Source: CAMAVH01 sp036500145 (GTDB taxonomy: Bacteria > Pseudomonadota > Alphaproteobacteria > SMXQ01). From it: a stretch of 46,962 bases of DNA. The translations under genes and the position numbers were made by a program. The stretch lies in contig DASYCO010000009.1 of assembly GCA_036500145.1 (NCBI GenBank), positions 1 to 46,962 of the forward strand, read 5' to 3'. Shown here piece after piece: positions 1-7,663 of this stretch (its first letter is position 1; the number at the start of each line of letters is the position of its first letter). The notes beneath the pieces were generated by a model. It saw only the letters and a program-made list of their open reading frames with translations, was not told the DNA's origin and searched no databases.

Positions 1-1
1 C

Positions 2-1009
2 CGCGCCATGCCGGATGGCGAGTATTTCACCGAGACCTATCTCGACAATGACCGCTCGGGCGGTGAGGAGCTGGTGCCGATCAAGGTACGGGTCGTCGTC
101 GCCGGCGACGAGCTGACCGTCGACTTTTCCGAGATCGCCGAGCAAGCCAAAGGGCCGATCAACTCCGGCTATTATGGCGGCGGGCAAACCATCGCGCGGG
201 TCGCGTTCAAATATCTCATCGGCGCCGACGAGATGGCGAATGAAGGCACGTTTCGGCCAATCAAGCTGATCCTGCCGCCGGGCAAGCTGATCAGCGCTGA
301 TCCGACAGCGCCGATGTTCATGTATCCGACGCCGTTCCCGACGGTGATCGATGCGGTGATCAAGGCGCTGGAGAAGGCGCTGCCGCAGCGGGTGCCCGGC
401 GGCCATTTCGGCACCCATTCCGGCGTTCGCTTCTATGGTCGGCGTCCGAACGGCTCGTTCCTCGATACCCACGATTCGGGCCACGGCGGCTGGGGCGCCT
501 GCGCCACCCACGACGGCTCCGGCCCCTTCCGCACCATGGCTCACGGCGACACCCGCCTGATCCCCATCGAGCTGCAGGAATCGCTGCTGCCGTTCCGCAT
601 CGAGTCCTTCTCGCTGCGCGCCGATTCGGCGGGCGCCGGCAAGTTCCGCGGCGGCCTCGGCTTCCGCAAGGTCTACCGCATGATCGAATCCTGCTTCATG
701 CAGACCAACCTCGACCGCACGAAGTTTCCGCCCTGGGGCGTGCGCGGCGGCAAGGACGCGCAGTCCGGCCGCGTCGTCGTGACCCGCAAGTCCGGCGAGA
801 CGCAGATCGTCTCCAAGGCCAAGGGCTTCAAGATCGAGGCCGGCGACCAGGTCGTGCTCGAGACCGGCGGCGGCGGCGGCTACGGCGCGCCGGCCGAACG
901 CGACCTCGCGGCGATCCAGCGCGACCTCGACCGCGGCTACGTCTCGGCCGAGGCCGCCGCGCGCGACTATGGCATCACCATCGATTCGAACGGCCGGGCA
1001 CGCCGTTAA
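2..1009 (+). CDS. Hydantoinase B / oxoprolinase-type subunit, 3' part
   Basis: This is the C-terminal part of a hydantoinase B (HyuB)/N-methylhydantoinase B family protein. The frame is open to the left edge, so the true start lies outside the window (about 336 residues visible; the family is usually 500-600). Recognisable blocks are the INSGYYGGGQT segment, the Gly-rich GGHFGTHSG region, DTHDSGHGGWGA, and the C-terminal GDQVVLETGGGGGYGAP motif typical of the family. HyuB works with a HyuA subunit in ATP-dependent opening of hydantoin or 5-oxoproline-like rings; no hyuA is in view, but it may lie to the left. The stop is 40 nt before a secreted Bug binding protein in the same direction, so the two are probably cotranscribed. 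The exact substrate cannot be told. Confidence 0.85.
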   Translation, partial: RAMPDGEYFTETYLDNDRSGGEELVPIKVRVVVAGDELTVDFSEIAEQAKGPINSGYYGGGQTIARVAFKYLIGADEMANEGTFRPIKLILPPGKLISADPTAPMFMYPTPFPTVIDAVIKALEKALPQRVPGGHFGTHSGVRFYGRRPNGSFLDTHDSGHGGWGACATHDGSGPFRTMAHGDTRLIPIELQESLLPFRIESFSLRADSAGAGKFRGGLGFRKVYRMIESCFMQTNLDRTKFPPWGVRGGKDAQSGRVVVTRKSGETQIVSKAKGFKIEAGDQVVLETGGGGGYGAPAERDLAAIQRDLDRGYVSAEAAARDYGITIDSNGRARR

Positions 1010-1049
1010 AGGCCCGGCCGAAGAAATCACGTCACTGGGAGTACAGAGT

Positions 1050-2084
1050 ATGAAGACGAAGGCGCTCGCCTTGATGATCCTTGCCGCCTGCAGCCTCGCC
1101 GTTCCGGCGTCGGCGCAGTCCGCCGGTGAGTTCTACAAGGGCAAGACGATCAACATCTACATCGGCACGGGCGAAAGCGCCGGCGCCGTCGGCGCCTATC
1201 CGCGCGCCATCTCGCAGTTCATGGGCAAGTACGTCCCGGGCCACCCGAACTTCGTCATCCGCAACATGCCCGGCGCGGGCGGCATCCTGCTCGCCAACTA
1301 CATCGAGAGCATCGCGCCGCAGGACGGCCTGTCATGGGCCTTCATCACGCGCGGCTTCATTCTCGCGCCGTTGCTCGACCGCCCGTCGGCCAAGTTCCAT
1401 CCGCCGGCCTTCAACTGGATCGGCAGCCCGGCGCGCACCGTCTCCGTCGGCTCGGTCTGGGCCGCCGCGACCGACGTGCGCACGATCCAGGACGCGATGA
1501 AGAAGGAAGTCATCGTCGGCGCCACCACCCTGGCGCAGGACACCGGCGTGTTCCCGACCGTGCTCAACCAGTTCGCCGGCACCAAGTTCAAGATTGTCAC
1601 CGGCTACAAGAGCGTCGGCGACGTCGACCTCTCCATGGAGCGCGGCGAGGTCCAGGGCAAGGTCGGCACCACCTGGGGCTCGCTCAACAGCGGCCGCTCG
1701 GCCGACTGGGTGAAGAGCGGCAAGATCATCGTGCTCGTGCAGCTCGGCCTCACCAAGGCGCCGGACATTCCCGACGGCGTGCCTCTTGCCCTCGACCTGG
1801 CCAAGACCAAGGAAGACCGCCAGGTCATGGAGCTGATCAGCGGCCCTTCCGAGACGGGCTATCCGTCCTTCATGGGCGCCAAGGTGCCGGCGGACCGCGT
1901 GGCGATCATCCGCGCCGCCTACGCAAAGACGATGGAGGATCCGGAGTTCAAGGCGTCTCTGCTCAAGCAGAACCTCGAATACAGCCCGATCGCGGGCGAG
2001 GAGATCGGCAAGATGGTCGCCGACCTCTATGCCTTGCCCGAAAGCGTGAAGCAGCGTGCCCGCACGCTGCTGCCGAACGACTAG
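1050..2084 (+). CDS. TTT-family (Bug-like) substrate-binding protein 1
   Basis: Periplasmic solute-binding protein of the tripartite tricarboxylate transporter (Bug/TctC) superfamily, 344 aa. The start chosen gives a clean signal peptide (basic MKTK, hydrophobic core, cleavage after ASA at about residue 23). An upstream in-frame ATG at 969 lies inside the preceding gene and would bury the signal. After the signal come FYKGKTI, a Gly-rich loop, the VPGHP motif, RNMPGAGG and an APQDG segment, which match a divergent Bug subgroup rather than the classical one. It lies 40 nt after the hydantoinase B-type gene and 23 nt before a paralogous binding protein, so it probably captures a carboxylated or amide substrate for that pathway. 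No TctA/TctB permease is adjacent. Confidence 0.85.
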   Translation: MKTKALALMILAACSLAVPASAQSAGEFYKGKTINIYIGTGESAGAVGAYPRAISQFMGKYVPGHPNFVIRNMPGAGGILLANYIESIAPQDGLSWAFITRGFILAPLLDRPSAKFHPPAFNWIGSPARTVSVGSVWAAATDVRTIQDAMKKEVIVGATTLAQDTGVFPTVLNQFAGTKFKIVTGYKSVGDVDLSMERGEVQGKVGTTWGSLNSGRSADWVKSGKIIVLVQLGLTKAPDIPDGVPLALDLAKTKEDRQVMELISGPSETGYPSFMGAKVPADRVAIIRAAYAKTMEDPEFKASLLKQNLEYSPIAGEEIGKMVADLYALPESVKQRARTLLPND

Positions 2085-2107
2085 CGGCTCACAGGGAGAC
2101 CAGGATC

Positions 2108-3133
2108 ATGAAACTCACGTCGCTGGCGGCAGTCCTCGCCGCATCGCTTCTCGTGCCGGCCGTCGCTTCGGCGCAGTCGGTCGAGCAGTTCTACAAGGGA
2201 AAGCAGCTCAACCTCGTCGTCGGCTATCCGCCGGGCGGCGGCTACGACATCTACGCCCGCCTGATCGCGACCCATTACGGCAAGCATATTCCGGGTGCGC
2301 CGCTCGTCATCGTGCGCAACCGGCCGGGCGCCGCCAGCCTGGTCTCGGTCAACGAGCTCTATGCCGCCAACCCGAAGGACGGCACCTACATCGCCACCTT
2401 CGCGCGCAGCGTCGCCATGGACCGCCTGCTCGGCCGTCAGGGCACGAACTTCGTGCCGACGGAGCTGAACTGGATCGGCAGCGCCAACAACGAGATCAGC
2501 ATCTGCGCCGTCTGGCACACCGTCGGCATCAAGTCGGCGCAGGACCTGTTGACGCGCGAGGTCGTGTTCGGCGCCAACGCGGCGGGCTCGGAGTCGGATA
2601 CCTATCCGAACATCCTGCGCAACCTGCTCGGCGCGAAGGTCCGCACCGTCACCGGCTATCCCGGCGGCCAGGACTTGATGCTCGCCATGGAGCGCGGCGA
2701 GACCCAGGGCCGCTGCGGCTTCACCTGGTCGGCGCTGCAGGCGACGAACGCCGACTGGCTGCGCGACGGCAAGCTCGACGTGGTGCTGCAGTTCGCCACC
2801 GAGAAGCATCCGGACATGCCGAACGTGCCGACGGTGATGGAGATGGCGCGCACGCCGCTCGAACGCCAGGCGCTCGTGCTGATCCTCGCGGGCCAGGCGA
2901 TGGGCCGGCCCTTCGCCGCGCCGCCGGGCGTGCCGAAGGACCGCCTCGAGGCGCTGCGCCGCGGCTTCGACGCGACGATGACCGATCCGGACTTCGTCGC
3001 CGAGGCCGCCAAGCTGAAGGTGGAGCTGCAGCCTGTCACTGGCGAGAAGATCCAGTCGCTCGTGCAGGAAATGTTCACCGCGCCGCCGGAAGTGGTGGAG
3101 ATGGCGCGCAAGGCCATCGAGCGCCCGGAGTAA
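2108..3133 (+). CDS. TTT-family (Bug-like) substrate-binding protein 2
   Basis: Second Bug-like periplasmic binding protein, 341 aa. The ATG at 2108 is preceded by a purine-rich GGGAGACC ribosome site and encodes a signal peptide ending in ASAQS near residue 22. The mature part starts VEQFYKGKQLNLVVGYPPGGGYD and carries KHIPGAP, RNRPGAA and NPKDGTY. It therefore shares the subgroup's FYKGK, GGYD, HIPGxP and PGA motifs with the proteins at 1050, 18864 and 35343. The gene follows its paralogue by 23 nt and is followed by a strong terminator, so 1-3133 looks like the end of one transcription unit. Two tandem binding proteins may widen ligand range. The ligand is unknown. Confidence 0.85.
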   Translation: MKLTSLAAVLAASLLVPAVASAQSVEQFYKGKQLNLVVGYPPGGGYDIYARLIATHYGKHIPGAPLVIVRNRPGAASLVSVNELYAANPKDGTYIATFARSVAMDRLLGRQGTNFVPTELNWIGSANNEISICAVWHTVGIKSAQDLLTREVVFGANAAGSESDTYPNILRNLLGAKVRTVTGYPGGQDLMLAMERGETQGRCGFTWSALQATNADWLRDGKLDVVLQFATEKHPDMPNVPTVMEMARTPLERQALVLILAGQAMGRPFAAPPGVPKDRLEALRRGFDATMTDPDFVAEAAKLKVELQPVTGEKIQSLVQEMFTAPPEVVEMARKAIERPE

Positions 3134-3167
3134 GGCGTCCGGGCCGCGCGGCCTGCCGAAAGTGCGA

Positions 3168-3199
3168 AACGGCGGCGTCCTTGGGCGCCGCCGTTTTTT
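3168..3199 (+). terminator. Rho-independent terminator after Bug 2
   Basis: A 10-bp perfect stem (AACGGCGGCG / CGCCGCCGTT) with an 8-nt loop is followed directly by a run of T. It sits 35 nt after the stop of the second binding protein and ends the hydantoinase B-Bug-Bug unit. Confidence 0.9.
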
Positions 3200-3497
3200 C
3201 TTGTCCGCGCCTTGCCGTCGCCGTGAGTTCCGCCTGGCAACATGACTCTTATAGAGTTCGCCGCCTGCCTCGGCAGGTTGCCTATTGTGTCGCCATTCGG
3301 CACGGGCGATGCAGCCTTTTGCCGCCAGATCGCGGCATTTGAACCGCAGAATCCTGTCCGCCCGGTCTTGCTTTCCGGCGCGGCCCGTCGCCAAGATAGG
3401 CCCTGGAATTGCCCGGCCCTTCAGCGCCGCAGGCGAGAGGGCAGCGCGGACCGCGTGATCGCGCCAGCCTCCGAAACGAACCACTAGGGAGAGAAGC
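3200..3497. other. Intergenic region upstream of amidohydrolase, no gene seen
   Basis: About 300 nt between the terminator and the amidohydrolase start. I see no convincing coding frame or RNA gene. It ends with a good ribosome site (AGGGAGAGAAGC before the ATG). It should hold the amidohydrolase promoter, but no clear -35/-10 pair stands out. Confidence 0.5.
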
Positions 3498-4577
3498 ATG
3501 GCGACCAATATCGAGGAAATGTCGGCCCGCACCGTCAACGAGAAGGACTACGCCGACAAGATCGCGTCGATCCCCACCTTCATCGTCTCGGCCGATTCGC
3601 ACGTCGACGAGCCGGTCGGCCTGTGGGACAGCCTGCCTGCCAAGCTCCGCGACCAACTGCCGCAGATCATGTCCTATCCGAAGGACAAGCGTCCCGAAGG
3701 CGGCCTCGACCCGAAGAAGCGCCTCGTCGACATGGACCGCGACGGCGTCTCCGCCGAGATCCTCTACCCGACCACGTCGCTGCGCGTCTTCGCGCTGCCG
3801 CAGGACGTGCAGGAAGCCGCCTTCCGCCTCTACAACGACTGGCTCGCCGACTACTGCAAGACGGCGCCCAAGCGCCTGTTCGGCGTGCCCTGCATCTGCG
3901 TCTACGACATCGACGCGGCGATCAAGGAAATGCACCGCTGCATGGACATGGGCCTGACCGGCGCCCTGGTCTGGCAGGTGCCCGATCCGAAGCTGCCGAT
4001 CCTGTCGGGCCATTACGAGAAGCTGTGGGCCGCCGCGGCGGAAGCCGGGCAGGTCGTCAACTTCCACATCCTCAGCGGCCACAACTACAAGGTCGGCCCC
4101 ACCGCCAAGGGCATGGAGAAGATCCGCGGCTCGGTGAACATCAAGACGCAGGACGCCGTCACCACCGTCTACGACCTCATCTGGTCGGGCGTGTTCGACC
4201 GCCATCCCAAGCTCAAGGTCGAGATCGTCGAGAGCGAGATCGGCTGGCTGCCCTTCGTGCTGCAGCAGTGGGACTACTACTTCAAGCGCTTCTCGCGCCC
4301 CGGCCCGGCCAAGGAGGAGTTCCTCATCTCGCGCCTGCCGAGCGAGATCTTCAACGAGCATTTCTACGCCACCTTCATGGACGACTTCGTCGGCGCCCAG
4401 GCGCTGAAATACTGGGGCGAGCGGAACTGCATGTGGTCGAGCGACTATCCGCACGCCAACATGACCTGGCCGAACTCGCGCGCCTTCCTCGCCAAGCAGA
4501 TCGGCGACCTCGACGCCGAGCGCAAGAAGCGCCTGCTGAGCCAGAACGTCATCGACCTCTACAAGCTGCCGCTCTGA
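3498..4577 (+). CDS. Amidohydrolase-2 family metal-dependent hydrolase
   Basis: TIM-barrel amidohydrolase of the family that includes ACMSD and related decarboxylases, 359 aa, about normal length. The ribosome site GGGAGAGAAGC supports the ATG. Visible motifs are SADSHVDEP (residues 31-39; it carries the D-S-H form of the N-terminal metal motif instead of HxH), a mid-protein NFHILSGHN at about 188, and WSSDYPH at about 312, which supplies the conserved Asp of the barrel's last strand. Family members hydrolyse or decarboxylate small acids or amides. Closeness to the hydantoinase B/Bug cluster and the following cupin suggests one catabolic pathway, but the substrate is not shown by the sequence. 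Confidence 0.85.
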   Translation: MATNIEEMSARTVNEKDYADKIASIPTFIVSADSHVDEPVGLWDSLPAKLRDQLPQIMSYPKDKRPEGGLDPKKRLVDMDRDGVSAEILYPTTSLRVFALPQDVQEAAFRLYNDWLADYCKTAPKRLFGVPCICVYDIDAAIKEMHRCMDMGLTGALVWQVPDPKLPILSGHYEKLWAAAAEAGQVVNFHILSGHNYKVGPTAKGMEKIRGSVNIKTQDAVTTVYDLIWSGVFDRHPKLKVEIVESEIGWLPFVLQQWDYYFKRFSRPGPAKEEFLISRLPSEIFNEHFYATFMDDFVGAQALKYWGERNCMWSSDYPHANMTWPNSRAFLAKQIGDLDAERKKRLLSQNVIDLYKLPL

Positions 4578-4715
4578 CGGGCTGGGGGCGGCCTGCCGGC
4601 GCGATCCGCGTTGACAGGCCGCCCCGTCCGGCGGACATTCCGGCAGGCATCAACCCGACGCAGATCGGGGCGCTGGCGTCGGCCAGCCAGAAATTCATCC
4701 AGGGAAGGTTGCAGC

Positions 4716-5129
4716 ATGGCCATCGAAATCATCGATCCGATCAAGGTCGCGCGCGAGACGAAGCGTCGCACGGTCGTGATGAACACCCGCAAGCTGCACA
4801 GCTGGGTGCACTACTATCCCAACCCCGGCGACCATGACGAAATGCACTGCCACAACGAGGACCAGACCTTCATCTGCCTCGACGGCGAATGCACGATGCA
4901 TTTCCCCGACGGCGGCAAGGCCGCGCTGGCGCCTGGCATGGCGGCGCTGATCACCGGCGGCTCGTTCTACAGCCTGGAGAACACCGGCCCGGGCCCGATG
5001 ATCCTGATGGCGGCGCGTTCCGGCTCGCAGGACAACGTGATGATCATCGACCATGTCACGCGCAAGGACATACGCGCGACCAAGAAGTCGCGTAGCGCGA
5101 AGGAACCGGCCGGCGGCGAGACCGCCTGA
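4716..5129 (+). CDS. Small single-domain cupin protein
   Basis: A 137-aa cupin. The start at ATG 4716 has AGGGAAGG upstream; a longer in-frame start at 4611 lacks this and would add a non-cupin arginine-rich stretch. Cupin motif 1 is clear: GDHDEMHCHNEDQ, then CLDGE, giving the HxH...E/Q metal ligand set near residues 42-49. Motif 2 is weak (PGMAALITGG, without an obvious His), so metal binding may be partial. It follows the amidohydrolase by 138 nt on the same strand and probably belongs to the same pathway, as an enzyme or a ligand-sensing protein. The specific function is unknown. Confidence 0.8.
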   Translation: MAIEIIDPIKVARETKRRTVVMNTRKLHSWVHYYPNPGDHDEMHCHNEDQTFICLDGECTMHFPDGGKAALAPGMAALITGGSFYSLENTGPGPMILMAARSGSQDNVMIIDHVTRKDIRATKKSRSAKEPAGGETA

Positions 5130-5140
5130 CGCCGGCGCGG

Positions 5141-5692
5141 CTACTTTCCGCTGAAGGCGGCGAAGCCGGCGACGAAGCCTTTCAATCGCTCCCGGATGCC
5201 GTCGTCGGTCAGATTCCCCTCCGCATCGAACATGGACCCGGCATGGGCGACCATCAGCCGGCCGCCATGCCATGATCGGCAGCCCAGCGTGCGCAGCACC
5301 GGCAGCCAGCCGGTCTGGGACAGGATCGTGCCGAAGCCGCCGGGCGACGCGCCGATCACCGCAACCGGCTTGTCGCCGAAGATGCGCGGGATGTCGGCGG
5401 CCGGACGCGACATCCAGTCGATGGCGTTCTTGAACACGCCAGGAATGCCGTTGTTGTATTCCGGCGTCACCAGGAGCAGGCCGTCGCAGGCGGCGATCGC
5501 CGCCTTGAGCCGTACGACGCTGGCCGGCAGCCCTTCCGCCGCTTCGACGTCGCCGTTGTAGAGCGGCACGTCGTCGATGGTCTCTATCTTCAGTTCGACG
5601 CCTGCCGGCGCCGCTGCCTGGGCGGCGCGGAGCAGGCTGCGGTTGTAGGACATGCGGCGCAGGCTGCCCGCGATGCCGAGAAGCGTCGTCAT
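5141..5692 (-). CDS. NADPH-dependent FMN reductase-family protein
   Basis: Flavodoxin-fold NAD(P)H:FMN oxidoreductase, 183 aa, a normal length for the family. The N-terminal GIAGSLR loop binds the flavin phosphate. LLLVTPEYNNGIPGVFKNAIDW near the middle is the family signature, and VIGASPGGFGT follows. Such enzymes reduce flavins, quinones, azo compounds or metal oxyanions in the cytosol. The start lies 34 nt after the stop of the MliC-like lipoprotein gene, so the two probably form an operon read leftwards. The gene ends tail-to-tail with the cupin, only 11 nt apart. The substrate is not predictable. Confidence 0.88.
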   Translation of the reverse strand: MTTLLGIAGSLRRMSYNRSLLRAAQAAAPAGVELKIETIDDVPLYNGDVEAAEGLPASVVRLKAAIAACDGLLLVTPEYNNGIPGVFKNAIDWMSRPAADIPRIFGDKPVAVIGASPGGFGTILSQTGWLPVLRTLGCRSWHGGRLMVAHAGSMFDAEGNLTDDGIRERLKGFVAGFAAFSGK

Positions 5693-5726
5693 GGGTTTCC
5701 GTTCGACGATAGGGCGCAGCGCGCCG

Positions 5727-6077
5727 TTAAGGCTTCTCGTCCGTCTGCACGCAGGTCGGGTACTGGCGCGTGCCGAAGGTCAGGGTCGCCTCGTTGCCCT
5801 TGTTCCAGAACTCGATGGGCGTGTTGAGGTCGCGGCCGGTATAGCGCGCGCCGGAGGCGCTGGCGTCCTGCTGCAGGGCATAGGCCTTGCCGTCTATGAA
5901 CAGCGCCATGCGCCGATCCATGAAGCGGGCCTCGACACGCGTCGGGCCGCAGTTGAAGACGGCATCGACGGGACTGGCGGTGGTGGGCTCGCTGGAACAG
6001 GCGGCCAGGCCTGACAGGCTTCCCAGCAAGCTGAGGCAGATGGCGAAGCGGCGGATCCCCGGACGATAAGCACTCAT
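5727..6077 (-). CDS. MliC-family lysozyme-inhibitor lipoprotein
   Basis: A 116-aa lipoprotein precursor. The lipobox LAAC puts the lipidated Cys at residue 27. The mature domain has the MliC/PliC signature: Cys43 and Cys109 placed to form the family disulfide, SASGARYTG at about 73-81, and FWNKGNEATLTF. Members of this family bind and inhibit C-type lysozymes at the outer membrane and are used against host or protist lysozyme. It is the first gene of a probable two-gene unit with the flavin reductase. The start has GGAG about 10 nt upstream. I am fairly sure of the family; inhibition itself is inferred. Confidence 0.8.
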   Translation of the reverse strand: MSAYRPGIRRFAICLSLLGSLSGLAACSSEPTTASPVDAVFNCGPTRVEARFMDRRMALFIDGKAYALQQDASASGARYTGRDLNTPIEFWNKGNEATLTFGTRQYPTCVQTDEKP

Positions 6078-6372
6078 GGAAGGCGTCTCCTATTGCGACG
6101 GCGGTGCATTTTAGCGGCAATTGCCCGCCGTGACGATATCGCGGGCAGTTGCCGCTGCAAAAACACAGGTGCATGATGGGCGGCAAGAGCGGGCCGAAGC
6201 CTCGCCGGACGACAGGGACGCAAGGAAAGGGAACAGGCCGCCTCCACGGCTGACCCGCATCCTGCCTGCCGCCGCCAGAGCCATCCCCGCCATGCCGGGC
6301 CCTTCGCGGCCTCGGCAGCCGTTTCATCGCCGCCGCGTTCCCTCGCGGCGGACTTCAGGGAAAGCGACATCC
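6078..6372. other. Divergent intergenic region with large inverted repeat
   Basis: This 295-nt region separates the leftward MliC-like gene from the rightward M24-like gene and must hold both promoters. Its main feature is an imperfect 16-bp inverted repeat at 6113-6128 and 6141-6156 (one G-T position) with a 12-nt spacer. Neither side carries a T run, so it looks more like an operator or an RNA hairpin than a terminator. No ORF here is convincing. Confidence 0.55.
6113..6156. repeat. 16-bp inverted repeat in divergent promoter region
   Basis: AGCGGCAATTGCCCGC is repeated in inverted form as GCGGGCAGTTGCCGCT after 12 nt, with a single mismatch that is a G-U pair in RNA. It lies 36 nt upstream of the MliC-like start. 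It could be a binding site for a dimeric regulator or a hairpin in the MliC 5' UTR. Confidence 0.7.
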
Positions 6373-7578
6373 ATGGCTACCATCCTCCGCGACGACCTTC
6401 CGGCCCGCCTGACGGCGCACCAGCGCAGCCTGCTCGAGGCCGAGGTGCCGACCTTCTCGGACACGGAGATGCAGCGTCGCCGCAAGGCCCTGGCCGACGC
6501 CATGGCCGAGGCGGGGGTGAGCCATGTGCTGCTCTCCGGCGGCGACCGCAAGGGGTCGGCGATCCAGTGGCTCACCGGCTGGCCGACCGGCAGCGGCCAT
6601 TACGTCATCTTCACGCCCGGCGAGGTCGACGCGCTCTACGTCAAGAACCCGAACAACGCGGCTCTGGCGCGCATCCTGGCGCCCAAGGCGACGGTCGACT
6701 GGCAGCCCGAAGGCAGCACGGCGCTGGCCGTCAAGGAACTGCTGCGGCGCGGCGCCAAGGGCAAGACGGTCGGCGTCATCGGCTCCTACGGCCACGGGCT
6801 GCACGAGCGGCTGGCAGGCGCCGGCATCCTGCCGGTCGACTTCGGCAAGGCCTACACCAAGCAGCGCCAGACCAAGTCGGCGGAAGAGCTGGAATGGCTG
6901 CGCGTCGGCTGCGCCATGACGGATGCCGCCGTCGAGGCCCTGGAGCGCGAGCTGACGCCAGGCCTGACCGAATACCAGCTCGGCGACATCATCGAGCGCG
7001 CCTACGTGCCCTGGGGCGGCCTGACCCAGATCCACTACACCGGCGTCACCTCCATGAGCGACCCGGCCTGCTGCGTGCCGTCGCAGGTGGCGCGCAACCG
7101 CAAGGTCAAGGCGGGCGACGTGGTCTTCACGGAGATCGCGGCTTCCTTCTGGTCCTATCCCGGCCAGCTGCAGCGCACGATCGCGGTCGGCGCCGAGCCG
7201 ACGTCGCTCTATCGCGACCTCCACGCGGTCGCCCAGGAGGCCTATGAATCGATCCTCAAGGTCATGCGTCCCGGCACGACGATGGACGAGCTGCTCGACG
7301 CCGCCTCGAACATCGCGGCTTCCGGCTTCACCATCTGCGACGACTTGATCCACGGCTATGCCGGCGGCTACCTGCCGCCGGTGCTCGGCACGCGCGAGCG
7401 CCCGTCGGCCTCGGTGCCGAACATGGTGCTGGCCGAGAACATGACCATCGTCGTGCAGCCGTCGGTGATGACGAAGGACGCCAAGGCCGGCGTGCAGACC
7501 GGCGAGCTGGTGCTGATCGGCAAGAGCGGCGTCGAACGCCTGCACAAGGCGCCGGGCGGCTTCCGCCGCAGCGCCTGA
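6373..7578 (+). CDS. M24-fold (creatinase/aminopeptidase P-like) protein with altered metal ligands
   Basis: A 401-aa protein with the pita-bread fold layout: a creatinase N-terminal domain to about residue 170 and a C-terminal M24 domain. The five usual metal ligands (D, D, H, E, E) align by eye to E254 (GDVVFTEIA), Q265 (YPGQLQRT; the spacing of 11 is conserved), H327 (LIHGYAGGY), Q362 (IVVQPS) and G377 or E378. Only the His is kept, so a standard two-metal peptidase site is unlikely. Creatinase and some other relatives use the same fold without metal, so a C-N hydrolase on a small molecule is a reasonable alternative. Start chosen at ATG 6373, where family similarity begins; the upstream in-frame extension is low-quality. 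Confidence 0.8.
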   Translation: MATILRDDLPARLTAHQRSLLEAEVPTFSDTEMQRRRKALADAMAEAGVSHVLLSGGDRKGSAIQWLTGWPTGSGHYVIFTPGEVDALYVKNPNNAALARILAPKATVDWQPEGSTALAVKELLRRGAKGKTVGVIGSYGHGLHERLAGAGILPVDFGKAYTKQRQTKSAEELEWLRVGCAMTDAAVEALERELTPGLTEYQLGDIIERAYVPWGGLTQIHYTGVTSMSDPACCVPSQVARNRKVKAGDVVFTEIAASFWSYPGQLQRTIAVGAEPTSLYRDLHAVAQEAYESILKVMRPGTTMDELLDAASNIAASGFTICDDLIHGYAGGYLPPVLGTRERPSASVPNMVLAENMTIVVQPSVMTKDAKAGVQTGELVLIGKSGVERLHKAPGGFRRSA

Positions 7579-7595
7579 AGGCTTGCCACGTAACG

Positions 7596-7624
7596 AAAAG
7601 GCCCGCCGATCCGGCGGGCCTTTT
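7596..7624. terminator. Bidirectional rho-independent terminator
   Basis: A perfect 13-bp inverted repeat (AAAAGGCCCGCCG / CGGCGGGCCTTTT) with a 3-nt loop lies between convergent genes. The A/T flanks supply T runs on both strands, so it can end the M24-like gene and the leftward hydrolase gene. Confidence 0.92.
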
Positions 7625-7663
7625 GCGTTTCAGCGGGCCCTTACGTTTCAGGCCTCGGGCGTT

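Noticed and set aside
2081..3538. A 485-codon minus-strand frame opposite Bug 2
   Set aside because: Antisense to a real gene and running through its terminator.
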